This document shows, piece after piece, positions 15,990 through 25,726 of a DNA stretch of 51,167 nucleotides (position 1 is its first letter; every line of letters starts with the position of its first letter). Source of the stretch: Bacillota bacterium (GTDB lineage Bacteria; Bacillota; Clostridia; Lachnospirales; Lachnospiraceae). The translations under genes and the position numbers were made by a program. Under the pieces are notes generated by a model. It did no database searches and was not told the origin of the DNA. It saw only the letters and a program-made list of their open reading frames with translations. The stretch is from positions 1 through 51,167 of the forward strand of contig JAEYOQ010000054.1 of the NCBI GenBank assembly GCA_023411555.1. The letters run 5' to 3'.

Positions 15990-17384
15990 CTACACCTGTA
16001 GGGCCTTCACAACATGTTCGAAGCCCATGGAATGGGAGGCTTTGACAAGAATTGTGTCATCTTCCTGCAGGATGTCTGGAAGATTAGCAATCAACTCGTC
16101 TCGAGTTGAAAAATATAAGAGTTGAATTGCTTTTTCAGTTGAGGATGCTTTAATTTGCTCCTGAGCCCCTTGGTACATGTGTAAAGAGAGAATACCTACA
16201 CAAATAATCAAATCGGCCCTGGTGGCTATAGCATATTCACCAACCTCTTTATGAAGTAAGGTTTCGTTCTTACCTAATTCAAACATATCCCCCAATATAG
16301 CAACCTTTCTGGTATTTGCCAGGCTTAGAAGATCCAACGCGGCTTTCATGGATACAGGATTGGCATTGTAACAGTCATCGAGGATGGTCCATTTCTTTTC
16401 TCGGAGGATATTGCTTCTACCTCCCAGCGGCTTTACACAGGCAATTCCGGTTTTAATTTCCTGGTACGACAGGTTAAGAAGTCGTCCAACTGCAGTAGCG
16501 GCAAGGGCATTCAATATCATATGAGCTCCGGGTAGAGGAACCTCCGCGTGAAAGGAGCCGGACACGTCACGAATTTCACACAGGCTTCCAAAGAGTCCTT
16601 TTGATATAATGTCTGTGGCGGTAATATCATTGTCACTTGCAAGACCGAAGCTGATTGGAGGTTTTCCCTTAACTTCCTTAATGGTAGCCAGCATATCATC
16701 GTCACCATTTACGCATACATGGCCCTGGTCGCTCATAAAATCAAATATTTCTGTTTTTGCCTTCAGAATCCCTTCTCTGGAATGGAGATTTTCGAGATGA
16801 CACTGGCCGATATTTGTGATTACACATATATCCGGTTTTGCAATTTCACTGAGGCGGTGCATCTCACCGAAATCACTGATCCCCATCTCCAGAACGGCAA
16901 TCTCATGTGTGTCTCTGATACCTAGTATGGTTAATGGTAATCCGATTTCATTATTATAATTACCCTCTGTTTTTGCTACTTGATATTTTTGTGACAGTAC
17001 AGAGCTTATGAATTCCTTTGTGCTAGTCTTTCCTACACTGCCGGTAATTCCTACAACCTTTATGTCCAGCTGTTCACGGTACCACATGGCAATTCTCTTT
17101 AAAGCTAGAAAGCTGTTCTCAACAAGTATATAGGGTCCCTTGGGGGTATCTGGGGCTTTCTCGCAGACAACGCCCAGTGCTCCTTTATCAAAGACTTCGC
17201 TAATATAACTGTGACCATCGACACGCGCTCCTTCCGAAGCGATGAACAGATAACCCTTCTCCACCTTTCTTGAGTCCATAACCACACTTGTGACCGCTAG
17301 TCCCGGGTCTACTCCGTAAAGCATCCCATCACAGGCTTTGGCAATTTGAGTTAATGTCATATTCTTCAATCTGTTATCCTCCAT
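15990..17384 (-). CDS. murF: UDP-N-acetylmuramoyl-tripeptide--D-alanyl-D-alanine ligase
   Basis: 464 residues, standard Mur ligase: N-terminal substrate domain (about 1-85), central ATPase with P-loop GITGSVGKTSTKEF (K119) and ALEMGISDFGEM, and a C-terminal domain with DDCYNANPVSMKAAL. It adds D-Ala-D-Ala to the UDP-MurNAc tripeptide in the cytoplasm. It follows ddl, which makes that dipeptide, by 15 nt on the same strand: one operon. Start is uncertain. The ATG at 17384 has no ribosome site, whereas a TTG at 17369 has GGAGG 8 nt upstream; the difference is five residues. Confidence 0.95.
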   Translation of the reverse strand: MEDNRLKNMTLTQIAKACDGMLYGVDPGLAVTSVVMDSRKVEKGYLFIASEGARVDGHSYISEVFDKGALGVVCEKAPDTPKGPYILVENSFLALKRIAMWYREQLDIKVVGITGSVGKTSTKEFISSVLSQKYQVAKTEGNYNNEIGLPLTILGIRDTHEIAVLEMGISDFGEMHRLSEIAKPDICVITNIGQCHLENLHSREGILKAKTEIFDFMSDQGHVCVNGDDDMLATIKEVKGKPPISFGLASDNDITATDIISKGLFGSLCEIRDVSGSFHAEVPLPGAHMILNALAATAVGRLLNLSYQEIKTGIACVKPLGGRSNILREKKWTILDDCYNANPVSMKAALDLLSLANTRKVAILGDMFELGKNETLLHKEVGEYAIATRADLIICVGILSLHMYQGAQEQIKASSTEKAIQLLYFSTRDELIANLPDILQEDDTILVKASHSMGFEHVVKALQV

Positions 17385-17399
17385 CCGGCTATAATCCGA

Positions 17400-18428
17400 C
17401 TATCTATATTTGTTAAGGGATATCTCAATTATCTTCTCGCATAGACTGGGGAAATCCATACCGATTACCTGAGCCTCCTGCGGAAGGAGTGAAGTGGGAG
17501 TCATGCCAGGAAGCGTATTCGCCTCCAAACAGAAAATATTGTTCTGTTCATCTAGCATAAAATCCATACGAGCATAAGTTTTTAATCGCAAGGCCTTAAA
17601 TACTTCCTCAGCGATTTTTTGCATTCTTACGGTAAGCTCTGGGCTTAGATCAGCCGGACAGGTCTCGATTGTACTACCTGCCTGATATTTATTCTTATAA
17701 TCATAAAAACCAATCAAGGGAGCGATTTCAATTACCGGTAAAGCAGTTCCATCGATAACCCCTACTGAGAATTCACGGCCCTTAATATATTGCTCGATAA
17801 CGACTTCATTACCATAAAGAAAAGCATCTGTAAGAGAGGCTTCCATCTCGGAAGCATTATTTACGATAGATACACCGACGCTGGAGCCTCCGTTACATAC
17901 CTTAACGACACAGGGAAATAGCTTCCATTCAAAGGACTCTCCCTTCTTGGCACGAATTCCGATGGGGGTTGGGATATGATTATATGCAAAGAGCTCCTTG
18001 GAGATTGCTTTATCCATAGCCAGAGCACTGCTTGTATAATCAGTACCGGTGTACTTAATACCCATAAGATCGAAGGTGGCCTGAAGCTTGCCATCCTCAC
18101 CATTTTCACCATGGAGTGCTAGAAATACGATATCAGCCATGCGGCAAATATCCAGTACATTTGGACCGAAGAAGCAGTCAGGATCCCCCTTTCTCATTGC
18201 CTTGATCTGGGCAATATCCGGATTGCTCTCCTTTACTGCTGCTGCATTTGCTGCAAAATCCTTCTCTATATGAAATATATCGGTAAACTCTCCTTCATAG
18301 CCTAAGTATACATCGAGTAAGACGACCTGGTGACCTCTGCCTTTTAGCGCTTTATAAATCATGCTACCTGTAGATAAGGAGACATCTCTTTCTGTACTAG
18401 TTCCTCCAGCCAACACTACGATTTTCAT
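17400..18428 (-). CDS. ddl: D-alanine--D-alanine ligase
   Basis: 342 residues, ATP-grasp ligase. N-terminal IVVLAGGTSTERDVSLSTG, FLALHGENGEDGKLQATFDLMGIKYTGTD (99-127), VVKVCNGGSSVGVSIV, and the metal-binding end MDFMLDEQNNIFCLEANTLPGMT are all present. It joins two D-alanines for the peptidoglycan precursor. The segment before HGENGEDG carries an insertion typical of longer clostridial Ddl forms. The start follows GCGAGG. First gene of the ddl-murF operon. Confidence 0.96.
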   Translation of the reverse strand: MKIVVLAGGTSTERDVSLSTGSMIYKALKGRGHQVVLLDVYLGYEGEFTDIFHIEKDFAANAAAVKESNPDIAQIKAMRKGDPDCFFGPNVLDICRMADIVFLALHGENGEDGKLQATFDLMGIKYTGTDYTSSALAMDKAISKELFAYNHIPTPIGIRAKKGESFEWKLFPCVVKVCNGGSSVGVSIVNNASEMEASLTDAFLYGNEVVIEQYIKGREFSVGVIDGTALPVIEIAPLIGFYDYKNKYQAGSTIETCPADLSPELTVRMQKIAEEVFKALRLKTYARMDFMLDEQNNIFCLEANTLPGMTPTSLLPQEAQVIGMDFPSLCEKIIEISLNKYR

Positions 18429-18469
18429 TCTGAATCCTCGCTTTCATCCATTCAATATATATCTAAATC

Positions 18470-18498
18470 AGTATAACGCAAAGAACCATACAAGTAAA
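18470..18498 (-). promoter_or_regulatory. Probable promoter of ddl-murF operon
   Basis: Minus strand TTTACT, 17 nt, TATACT, about 45 nt before the ddl start. Confidence 0.55.
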
Positions 18499-18923
18499 GA
18501 TGATGGAAGGCTTTTAGCACTTTCTATCAAGTAAAAAGCACTAAGTGCAGAATAGGTCATTCTTCATTAATATGTAATTGCTAATAATTCACTATATTTA
18601 TTTGTTGATAAAAATAATAAAAAAGAAACAATGATCCAATACTAAACTTGGGTAACCGATGGTTTATCACAAGGATGACTGCAGATATTGCAAGGCGTTT
18701 TTGCAGACATTATATGATAAAAGGTCGGAATATTTGTTGGATGGTAGAAAGAACAAAAATTACCATCATAATATTTACCTAAGCTGTTAACAATAAGATT
18801 ACAGGCAATACAAAAACGAAATCACATGCGGTGATAATACTTATTTAGAAACCGCTGAACCTACAAACAGTTGATTTTGTACTTGGTTGCTTTGATACTA
18901 GTCAAAATGGAGGTGAATTTATT
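18499..18923. other. Intergenic region between ddl promoter and spore protein gene
   Basis: AT-rich, no recognised gene. A 35-codon open frame starts at the ATG near 18675 but its only purine run touches the start codon, so I do not call it. I looked for a sigma-G promoter for the spore gene; GATACTA at 18894-18900 resembles the -10 box but no good -35 box was found. Confidence 0.5.
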
Positions 18924-19145
18924 ATGGCAAGCAATAATAATAGTGGATCAAACAGAGCTGAGGTTCCTCAGGCAAGAGAAGCTCTTGATCGTTTCAAAAT
19001 GGAAATTGCGAATGAAATCGGTGTTCCGTTAAAACAAGGTTATAACGGCGATTTAACTAGCAAACAGAATGGTTCTGTAGGTGGAGAAATGGTTAGACGT
19101 ATGATCAGACAGCAGGAACAACAGATGTCTGGTGGCCAACAGTAA
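18924..19145 (+). CDS. Small acid-soluble spore protein, alpha/beta type
   Basis: 73 residues. It has the paired helical blocks of the family: VPQAREALDRFKMEIANEIGVPL (about 14-36) and NGSVGGEMVRRMIRQQEQQ (about 50-68). The EIANEIGV stretch is the usual cleavage site of the germination protease Gpr. These proteins coat DNA in dormant spores and protect it from UV and heat. The sequence is direct evidence of a spore-forming host. AATGGAGGTG precedes the start, and a terminator follows 14 nt after the stop. Expression is expected in the forespore under sigma-G. Confidence 0.95.
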   Translation: MASNNNSGSNRAEVPQAREALDRFKMEIANEIGVPLKQGYNGDLTSKQNGSVGGEMVRRMIRQQEQQMSGGQQ

Positions 19146-19158
19146 TCTAATAAAAGAA

Positions 19159-19207
19159 AACATCACTGATGAAACGGCATCACCGTTAAATCGGTGATGT
19201 TTTTTTT
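19159..19207 (+). terminator. Rho-independent terminator
   Basis: AACATCACTGAT pairs with ATCGGTGATGTT (one wobble) and ends in a run of eight or more T residues. Ends the spore protein gene. Confidence 0.92.
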
Positions 19208-19412
19208 GCAATTAATAAATTTCCATTTCCATAATCGTGTTAACTATGTTAAAATAAAACGAGCTTTAAGGGTTTATTATGTTTTTTCTACATGGTGTTG
19301 TACGTAAATGATCATAGGCATATACTAGTTTTAATAAGCGGCGTTGGGTTATCATTTTCTGATGCCGAATTTATTATATGATATAAAAGTGAATTAGAAA
19401 GGATATAAAACA

Positions 19413-20756
19413 ATGGGTAAATATTTTGGAACAGATGGCTTCCGCGGTGAGGCTAATGTGAACCTGACAGTAATGCATGCATATAAGGTAGGAAGATTTT
19501 TAGGACACTATTACGGTAGGGAGCATAAAGCGAACATTGTAATAGGAAAGGACACAAGAAGAAGCAGTTATATGTTCGAGTATTCTCTTGTGGCTGGATT
19601 GACAGCAAGCGGAGCGGATGTATATTTGTTACATGTTACCCCGACACCAAGTATTTCATATGTGGTACGGACGGAAGGCTTTGATTGTGGCATTATGATA
19701 TCTGCCAGCCATAACCCCTATTATGATAATGGTATAAAGGTGATTAATGGAAGTGGTTATAAACTAGAAGCTGAGATAGAGAATTTGATCGAAGCTTACA
19801 TCGATAGTGAAGAGGATTACCTTCCTTATGCAACCAAGGAGAATATTGGACGAACCGTTGATTATGCTATTGGAAGAAATCGATACATAGGTTATTTGAT
19901 TTCACTGGCAACCAGATCCTTCTCCGGTAAGCGTATCGGTCTTGACCTTGCCAATGGAGCTGCAACTACGGTTGCCAAGGGTGTGTTTGATGCACTCGGC
20001 GCAAAGACATATGTTATCAATAGCGAACCGGATGGAACGAATATCAACACGAACTGCGGTTCTACTCATATAGAGTATCTACAAAAATTTGTATTGGAAA
20101 ATAAGCTGGATGTGGGTTTTGCCTATGATGGAGATGCAGATCGTTGTTTAGCTGTGGATGAAAAGGGAAATATAATAGACGGAGATAAAATCATGTACCT
20201 TTGCGGTGTCTATATGAAGAGCCGCAATGATTTGAAGAATAATACCGTAGTTACTACCATTATGTCCAACTTAGGGCTATATAAGGCCTTTGATAACAAG
20301 GGAATAAAGTATGAAAAGACCGCTGTTGGTGATAAGTATGTATTTGAGAATATGATGGCAAATGGTCATTCCATCGGCGGAGAACAGTCGGGCCATATTA
20401 TCTTTAGTAAGCATGCGACCACAGGTGACGGAGTTCTTACATCTCTGAAGTTAATGGAGGTTATGTTGGAAAGTAAAGCACCTCTATCGGAGCTTCTGAA
20501 GGAAATCAAAATCTATCCTCAGCTTATGGTAAATGTTAAGGTACATAACAAGAAAGCGGTTAAGGATGATGCGGTTGTTATGGCAGCAGTGAGTGAAGTA
20601 GAGAAGAAATTGGGTAATAACGGACGTATCCTGGTTCGGGAAAGTGGTACAGAGCCTGTTGTCAGGGTTATGGTCGAGGCTGACTCGGAAGAAATCTGCC
20701 ACACCCTGGTTAATCATGTAGTGGAAGTAATGAAAAAACAGGGACATGTAAAATAA
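19413..20756 (+). CDS. glmM: Phosphoglucosamine mutase
   Basis: 447 residues, full length. FGTDGFRG at the start, the active-site serine S99 in ISASHNP, the metal site DGDADRC (D239, D241, D243), the sugar-binding GGEQSGH, and C-terminal RESGTEPVVRVMVEA. It interconverts glucosamine-6-phosphate and glucosamine-1-phosphate, feeding UDP-GlcNAc for the wall. The start follows AAAGGATATAAAAC. No terminator is visible before the tig promoter. Confidence 0.96.
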   Translation: MGKYFGTDGFRGEANVNLTVMHAYKVGRFLGHYYGREHKANIVIGKDTRRSSYMFEYSLVAGLTASGADVYLLHVTPTPSISYVVRTEGFDCGIMISASHNPYYDNGIKVINGSGYKLEAEIENLIEAYIDSEEDYLPYATKENIGRTVDYAIGRNRYIGYLISLATRSFSGKRIGLDLANGAATTVAKGVFDALGAKTYVINSEPDGTNINTNCGSTHIEYLQKFVLENKLDVGFAYDGDADRCLAVDEKGNIIDGDKIMYLCGVYMKSRNDLKNNTVVTTIMSNLGLYKAFDNKGIKYEKTAVGDKYVFENMMANGHSIGGEQSGHIIFSKHATTGDGVLTSLKLMEVMLESKAPLSELLKEIKIYPQLMVNVKVHNKKAVKDDAVVMAAVSEVEKKLGNNGRILVRESGTEPVVRVMVEADSEEICHTLVNHVVEVMKKQGHVK

Positions 20757-20818
20757 GTAATTTATAAAAAGTTTAAATTATTTTCACAAAAAAGCCCTAA
20801 TTAAAAATAAAAATGGTA

Positions 20819-20847
20819 TTTACAGAAAGTATATGTTATAATATACT
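20819..20847 (+). promoter_or_regulatory. Sigma-A promoter for tig (and possibly clpP-clpX)
   Basis: TTTACA, 17 nt, TATACT. A leader of about 150 nt follows, with a hairpin GAAGGA/TCCTTC (20944-20960). Confidence 0.75.
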
Positions 20848-21010
20848 AATGTCAAAATGTCTGAAATAGAGATAAAAAGTACTTTTGCATGAAAATGTAT
20901 GAAATGAACATAAATGGCAAAAAGTAAGTTACAGATTATGCTTGAAGGATATAGTCCTTCAGGAAGAATAACAGGGATAAAATTGTCCCAATATACTAGG
21001 AGGATTCAAA

Positions 21011-22297
21011 ATGAGTTTACAGGTTGAAAAATTAGAGAAGAATATGGCAAAGCTTACCATAGAGGCTTCCGCTGAGGAATTCGAGAGTGCTTTAGAGAAA
21101 GCATATCAGAAGAATAGGAATAAAATCAATGTTCAGGGATTCCGTAAGGGTAAGGCTCCTCGTGCTATCATTGAGAAAATGTATGGCGCAAGCATCTTCT
21201 ATGAGGATGCTGCAAATGAGATCATTCCTGAGGCTTATGAGAAGGCTGCCAGTGAAAGTGGTCTTGAGATTGTATCCAGACCTGATATTGATGTGGTTCA
21301 GATAGAGAAGGGAAAGAACTTTATTTTTACTGCAGAGGTAGCTTTAAAGCCTGAAGTAACCTTAGGAACCTATAAAGGAATTAAGGTAGAGAAGAAGGAA
21401 GCAGAGGTAACAGAGGATGAGATCAACGCTCAGATTAATAAAGAGCGTGAGCAGAATTCCAGAACCATAACAGTAGAGGACAGAGCGGTTCAGGATGGCG
21501 ATATCACTGTAATTGACTTTGAGGGCTTTGTAGATGGAGTTCCTTTTGAAGGCGGTAAAGGTGAGAACTATTCTCTTACTATAGGCTCTCATACCTTCAT
21601 TGATACCTTCGAAGATCAGTTGATCGGTAAAGCAATTGGTGAAGAAGTAGAGGTTAATGTTACCTTCCCTGAAGAGTACCAGGCAAAAGAGTTGGCGGGT
21701 AAGCCGGCATTATTTAAGGTTACAGTAAAAGAGATTAAGGTAAAGGAGCTTCCTGAGTTAGACGATGATTTTGCACAGGATGTATCTGAGTTTGATACTT
21801 TAGATGAATATAAAGAGAATATCAAGGCTACAATTAAGGAAAATAAAGAAAAAGAATTAAAGACAGCAAAAGAAAACGAGATAGTTGATAAGATTATCGA
21901 AGAAGCTACAATGGATATTCCTGATCCGATGATTGCTGCTCAGGTAAATCAGATGGCAGAGGATTTTGCTCAGAGAATGCAATATCAGGGACTTTCCCTC
22001 GAACAATATTTCCAGTTCACCGGTATGGATGCAGCAAAATTTATGGAGACCTTAAAGCCTCAGGCTGTTAAGCGTATTCAGAGCAGATTGGTATTAGAGG
22101 CTGTTGCTAAAGCAGAAGACATCCAAGTGTCCGAGGAGGAGTTAGAGAAGGAGCTTACAGAGATGGCTTCTATGTATCAGATGGAAATAGAAAAATTGAA
22201 GGAATTAGTTGGCGAGAAGGAAAAAGAGCAGATTAAGGCTGATATAGCTGTTCAAAAGGCAGTAGACCTTGTAGTGGCTAATGCTATTGAAGAATAA
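21011..22297 (+). CDS. tig: Trigger factor
   Basis: 428 residues, three domains: ribosome-binding domain with the signature GFRKGKAPR (about 44-52), FKBP-type prolyl isomerase domain (about 160-245, with GDITVIDFEGFVDG), and the C-terminal chaperone arms. It binds nascent chains at the ribosome exit tunnel. GGAGG precedes the start. clpP begins 43 nt after its stop, the common tig-clpP-clpX order. Confidence 0.97.
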   Translation: MSLQVEKLEKNMAKLTIEASAEEFESALEKAYQKNRNKINVQGFRKGKAPRAIIEKMYGASIFYEDAANEIIPEAYEKAASESGLEIVSRPDIDVVQIEKGKNFIFTAEVALKPEVTLGTYKGIKVEKKEAEVTEDEINAQINKEREQNSRTITVEDRAVQDGDITVIDFEGFVDGVPFEGGKGENYSLTIGSHTFIDTFEDQLIGKAIGEEVEVNVTFPEEYQAKELAGKPALFKVTVKEIKVKELPELDDDFAQDVSEFDTLDEYKENIKATIKENKEKELKTAKENEIVDKIIEEATMDIPDPMIAAQVNQMAEDFAQRMQYQGLSLEQYFQFTGMDAAKFMETLKPQAVKRIQSRLVLEAVAKAEDIQVSEEELEKELTEMASMYQMEIEKLKELVGEKEKEQIKADIAVQKAVDLVVANAIEE

Positions 22298-22340
22298 GGA
22301 GCTTTCTTCACACCAGTTGGTTGAAAAGGAGGATAAATGT

Positions 22341-22922
22341 ATGAGTTTAGTACCTTATGTCATTGAACAAACAAGTCGCGGAGAGAGGAGCTATGATATC
22401 TATTCCAGATTGTTAAAGGAAAGAATCATTTTCCTCGGAGAAGAAGTTAATGATGTAACTGCAAGCTTAATCGTTGCGCAGTTGCTGTTCTTAGAATCAG
22501 AGGATCCGGGCAAGGATATTAATTTCTATATTAATAGCCCCGGTGGATCGGTAACAGCAGGTATGGCAATTTATGATACCATGAATTATATTAAATGTGA
22601 CGTGTCTACTATCTGTATCGGCATGGCTGCGAGTATGGGTGCTTTCCTGTTATCAGGTGGTACAAAGGGTAAGAGATTCGCACTCCCCAACGCAGAGGTA
22701 ATGATTCATCAACCCTCCGGCGGCGCTAAGGGTCAAGCTACCGATATTAAGATTGTGGCAGATAATATTATAAAGACAAGAAGAAAACTCAATGAGATTC
22801 TTGCTGCAAATACCGGAAAGCCCCTTCAAGTAATCGAGGTAGATACAGAAAGAGACTTTTATATGAGTGCAGAAGAAGCTCGTGAATACGGAATTATCGA
22901 TGGCATCTTGGCACATAGATAA
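22341..22922 (+). CDS. clpP: ATP-dependent Clp protease proteolytic subunit
   Basis: 193 residues. Catalytic triad S98 (GMAASMGAF), H123 (MIHQPSGG) and D172, with the oxyanion motif NSPGGSV. It forms a double heptamer that degrades proteins fed by ClpX. The start at 22341 is preceded by AAAGGAGG and gives the usual ClpP length. A longer frame from 22281 would overlap tig and add 20 unrelated residues. It is cotranscribed with clpX, 52 nt downstream. Confidence 0.97.
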   Translation: MSLVPYVIEQTSRGERSYDIYSRLLKERIIFLGEEVNDVTASLIVAQLLFLESEDPGKDINFYINSPGGSVTAGMAIYDTMNYIKCDVSTICIGMAASMGAFLLSGGTKGKRFALPNAEVMIHQPSGGAKGQATDIKIVADNIIKTRRKLNEILAANTGKPLQVIEVDTERDFYMSAEEAREYGIIDGILAHR

Positions 22923-22974
22923 TCGAAGGACACACGAGTATAACTATTAAGCAGAGAGAAGAGGTGATAAGGCA

Positions 22975-24270
22975 GTGGCAGGAAAGGTAGATGACAGAAA
23001 GCAACTAAGATGTTCCTTTTGTAATAAGACTCAGGATCAGGTTAGAAAACTGATTGCTGGACCTGGTGTCTATATCTGTGATGAGTGTATTGAGATATGT
23101 AGTGAGATTATAGAAGAAGAATTTGAAGGTGAGCCTATCGTTAACGCAGACATCAACCTGTTGAAACCCGCGGAGATCAAGGCGTTCCTAGATCAGCATG
23201 TAGTTGGACAGGATGAAGCAAAGAAGGTTCTGGCTGTCTCTGTGTATAATCATTACAAACGAGTGCTTGTTGAAAAGGACTTAGATGTTGAGCTGCAGAA
23301 AAGTAATATTCTCATGGTTGGTCCAACTGGTTCCGGTAAGACCTATCTGGCTCAGACCTTAGCAAAATTACTGAATGTACCCTTCGCAATTGCAGATGCA
23401 ACTGCACTGACCGAAGCAGGATATGTAGGTGAAGATGTTGAGAATATCCTACTGAAAATCATCCAAGCTGCAGACTTTGATATCGAGCGTGCAGAATACG
23501 GCATCATTTATATCGACGAGATAGATAAGATAACCAGAAAATCGGAGAATACCTCTATTACGAGAGATGTATCCGGTGAGGGTGTACAACAGGCGTTACT
23601 AAAAATCCTTGAAGGTACGGTTGCATCCGTTCCGCCTCAGGGTGGAAGAAAGCATCCTCATCAGGAATTTATCCAGATCGATACCACCAATATTTTGTTT
23701 ATTTGCGGTGGTGCGTTCGACGGTTTGGAGAAGATTATTGAAGCGCGTATCGGAAAGAAATCCATTGGCTTTAATGCTCAGATTATAGAGAAAAACAAGA
23801 CAAACGTAGGTGAGCTGTTCAGACAGGTGATGCCTCAGGATATGATTAAGTTTGGTCTTATACCGGAATTTGTAGGACGTGTACCCGTTACGGTAGCACT
23901 CGATATGCTGGATGAAGAGGCTCTGGTTCGTATTCTTAGGGAGCCGAAGAATGCTATTACAAAGCAATATAAGAAGTTGTTCGAGCTGGATGGTGTTGAA
24001 CTGGAATTTGAAGAGGGTGCCTTGGAAGAGATCGCAAAGCAATCCTTTAATAGAAAGATCGGCGCAAGAGGACTTCGTGCTATCATGGAAAATGTTATGA
24101 TGGATTCCATGTATCATATCCCATCTGATACGAATATAACAAAGTGTATTATTACAAGAGATGCAGTTCTTGGCATTGAGAAGCCTACAATAGTTGTTTC
24201 TGAGGATGTTGTAGCCAGGAAGCCCATTGTAAGACGCAGTGCTAAAAAAAGTAAGGGTGAGATAGCGTAG
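22975..24270 (+). CDS. clpX: Clp protease ATP-binding subunit ClpX
   Basis: 431 residues. N-terminal C4 zinc domain (CSFC...CDEC, about 13-37), Walker A GPTGSGKT, pore loop GYVGEDVE, Walker B IIYIDEIDK, RKH-type loop GGRKHPHQEF, and sensor-2 RKIGARGLR. The hexamer unfolds substrates into ClpP. The start codon is GTG at 22975 behind GAGGTGATAAG. A terminator follows at 24315. Confidence 0.97.
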   Translation: MAGKVDDRKQLRCSFCNKTQDQVRKLIAGPGVYICDECIEICSEIIEEEFEGEPIVNADINLLKPAEIKAFLDQHVVGQDEAKKVLAVSVYNHYKRVLVEKDLDVELQKSNILMVGPTGSGKTYLAQTLAKLLNVPFAIADATALTEAGYVGEDVENILLKIIQAADFDIERAEYGIIYIDEIDKITRKSENTSITRDVSGEGVQQALLKILEGTVASVPPQGGRKHPHQEFIQIDTTNILFICGGAFDGLEKIIEARIGKKSIGFNAQIIEKNKTNVGELFRQVMPQDMIKFGLIPEFVGRVPVTVALDMLDEEALVRILREPKNAITKQYKKLFELDGVELEFEEGALEEIAKQSFNRKIGARGLRAIMENVMMDSMYHIPSDTNITKCIITRDAVLGIEKPTIVVSEDVVARKPIVRRSAKKSKGEIA

Positions 24271-24314
24271 AATATAACAGCTGTCTTCTTACATTTTGGA
24301 ATGAGGTAAGTACT

Positions 24315-24366
24315 AAGTGCACTACAAATGTTTGACTGGATTAAACATTTATGGTGCACTTTCTTT
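24315..24366 (+). terminator. Terminator after clpX
   Basis: AAGTGCAC(T)ACAAATGTTT pairs with AAACATTTATGGTGCACTT with a small bulge, then TTCTTT. It separates clpX from engB, though read-through is possible. Confidence 0.75.
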
Positions 24367-24393
24367 AATAATTTGATAAGCGAGGGATGAAAT

Positions 24394-25035
24394 ATGATTA
24401 TAAAAAGTGCAAGTTTGGAGACGGTATGCGGAATTACCAGTACGCTGCCGGTGAATGATAAGCCGGAGGTGGCGTTTGCGGGGAAATCCAATGTTGGTAA
24501 GTCATCCCTTATTAATGCCCTTATGAATAGGAAATCCCTTGCGAGAACGTCGGGACAGCCTGGTAAGACGCAGACCATAAACTTCTACAATATTAATGAT
24601 GCCCTATATTATGTGGATTTGCCGGGCTATGGATATGCAAAGGTATCTGCAACCACGAAGGAGAAGTGGGGAAAGATGATTGAAAAGTATCTGAAGACCT
24701 CAACTCAGCTTAAGATGATCTTTCTGCTATTGGATATTCGCCATGAACCTTCCGCTAACGATAAGAGCATGTATGACTGGATTGTATATCAGGGCTTTCA
24801 ACCGGTCATCATTGCCACCAAGCTGGATAAGATTAACCGCAGTCAGGTTCAAAAGCAGGTAAAAATCATAAAAGAAGGTTTACAGGTAGTACCCGGAACG
24901 AAGATATTCCCCTTTTCCGCCACTAGCAAACAAGGTAGGGAGGAAATCTGGGCGTGTATAGAAGAAATATGTTTTTCGCCACAGGAGTCTGCGAGTGTAG
25001 AGGAAGCGATAGACCAATCAGATAGGACAGAATAA
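24394..25035 (+). CDS. ysxC: Ribosome biogenesis GTPase EngB/YsxC
   Basis: 213 residues. GTPase motifs G1 GKSNVGKS (30-37), G2 TPGQ-like region TSGQPGKTQ, G3 DLPGYG and G4 TKLDK. It is needed for late assembly of the large ribosomal subunit. GAGGGATGAAAT precedes the start. The C-terminal tail is longer and more acidic than usual (SVEEAIDQSDRTE). In many Firmicutes it follows lon or clpX, as here. Confidence 0.95.
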   Translation: MIIKSASLETVCGITSTLPVNDKPEVAFAGKSNVGKSSLINALMNRKSLARTSGQPGKTQTINFYNINDALYYVDLPGYGYAKVSATTKEKWGKMIEKYLKTSTQLKMIFLLLDIRHEPSANDKSMYDWIVYQGFQPVIIATKLDKINRSQVQKQVKIIKEGLQVVPGTKIFPFSATSKQGREEIWACIEEICFSPQESASVEEAIDQSDRTE

Positions 25036-25078
25036 ATTGTGACACAATAGAAAGCATGATTTGCGTACATTCTATTAT

Positions 25079-25107
25079 AAAAAAAGGCATCGGTTAGATG
25101 CCTTTTT
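25079..25107 (+). terminator. Rho-independent terminator
   Basis: A perfect 11-bp stem (AAAAAGGCATC with GATGCCTTTTT) and 5-nt loop. It ends engB and may also act for the minus-strand operon. Confidence 0.92.
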
Positions 25108-25194
25108 GTATTAATGAAAATGGAAAATGTCAACATTAGGAGAGGACTGCTGAGCTTTCATATTTGGCGTGACATCAACAGACCTATATGGTTT

Positions 25195-25710
25195 TTAAAG
25201 TAACATAGACATCAGATGTGCATAGACATCCGAGCTTTTTTCTCTCCAGTTGTTACAGAGACTTTTGGCTTCTTCCTGGGTTGTGACAAGGAGAGTTAAA
25301 TCAATAATGGAGGCACCTCGTTCCACTACGCTAAGATGAGCAGCATACTCTCCCTTTTTTACCTGATAGTATTCAGCCTGGGTGGATACCTCAGCCTGAA
25401 GGTCATATTTATTTTCAAGTAGATAAGCCTCAATATCTTCCTTGATACCGGAGGAGATCATATTGTCAAAAAGGAGCAGTGTTTCATTTCCGCTATCTGT
25501 AATTCGATATAGAGTGCTGTTGCGAATCGTCTTCATTGAAATATAGGCATCATCAATCAATTCCGATATGGCTCTTTGTATGTTGAAATAGTTGGTATAT
25601 TCCTTTTCCAATATAAATGTAGTCAATTGGGCATTGTTTAATGGAAAGTTAACTCTACTCAGAATATAGAGTATCATAAGCTTATATAATAGAAAGGTAT
25701 CGGATTGCAT
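25195..25710 (-). CDS. DUF4364 family protein
   Basis: 171 residues. It opens with the DUF4364 pattern (LYKLMILYILSRVNFPLNNAQLTTFILEKEYTNYF), which looks like a winged-helix fold, followed by a mixed region with ITDSGNETL, a segment common to winged-helix proteins. The family is common in clostridia, and a transcriptional role is often assumed but unproven. AAAGGAGG precedes the start. It is 16 nt downstream of the radical SAM gene, so both form one operon. Confidence 0.85.
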   Translation of the reverse strand: MQSDTFLLYKLMILYILSRVNFPLNNAQLTTFILEKEYTNYFNIQRAISELIDDAYISMKTIRNSTLYRITDSGNETLLLFDNMISSGIKEDIEAYLLENKYDLQAEVSTQAEYYQVKKGEYAAHLSVVERGASIIDLTLLVTTQEEAKSLCNNWREKSSDVYAHLMSMLL

Positions 25711-25726
25711 TGCTAACCTCCTTTGT

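Noticed and set aside
18675..18782. 35-codon frame before the spore protein gene
   Set aside because: Its purine run touches the start codon, leaving no spacing; no other support.
22281..22340. N-terminal extension of clpP overlapping tig
   Set aside because: The ribosome site lies just before 22341, and the extension is unrelated to ClpP.
23599..24117. 172-residue minus-strand frame inside clpX
   Set aside because: Shadow of clpX with no ribosome site; the ClpX frame is unmistakable.
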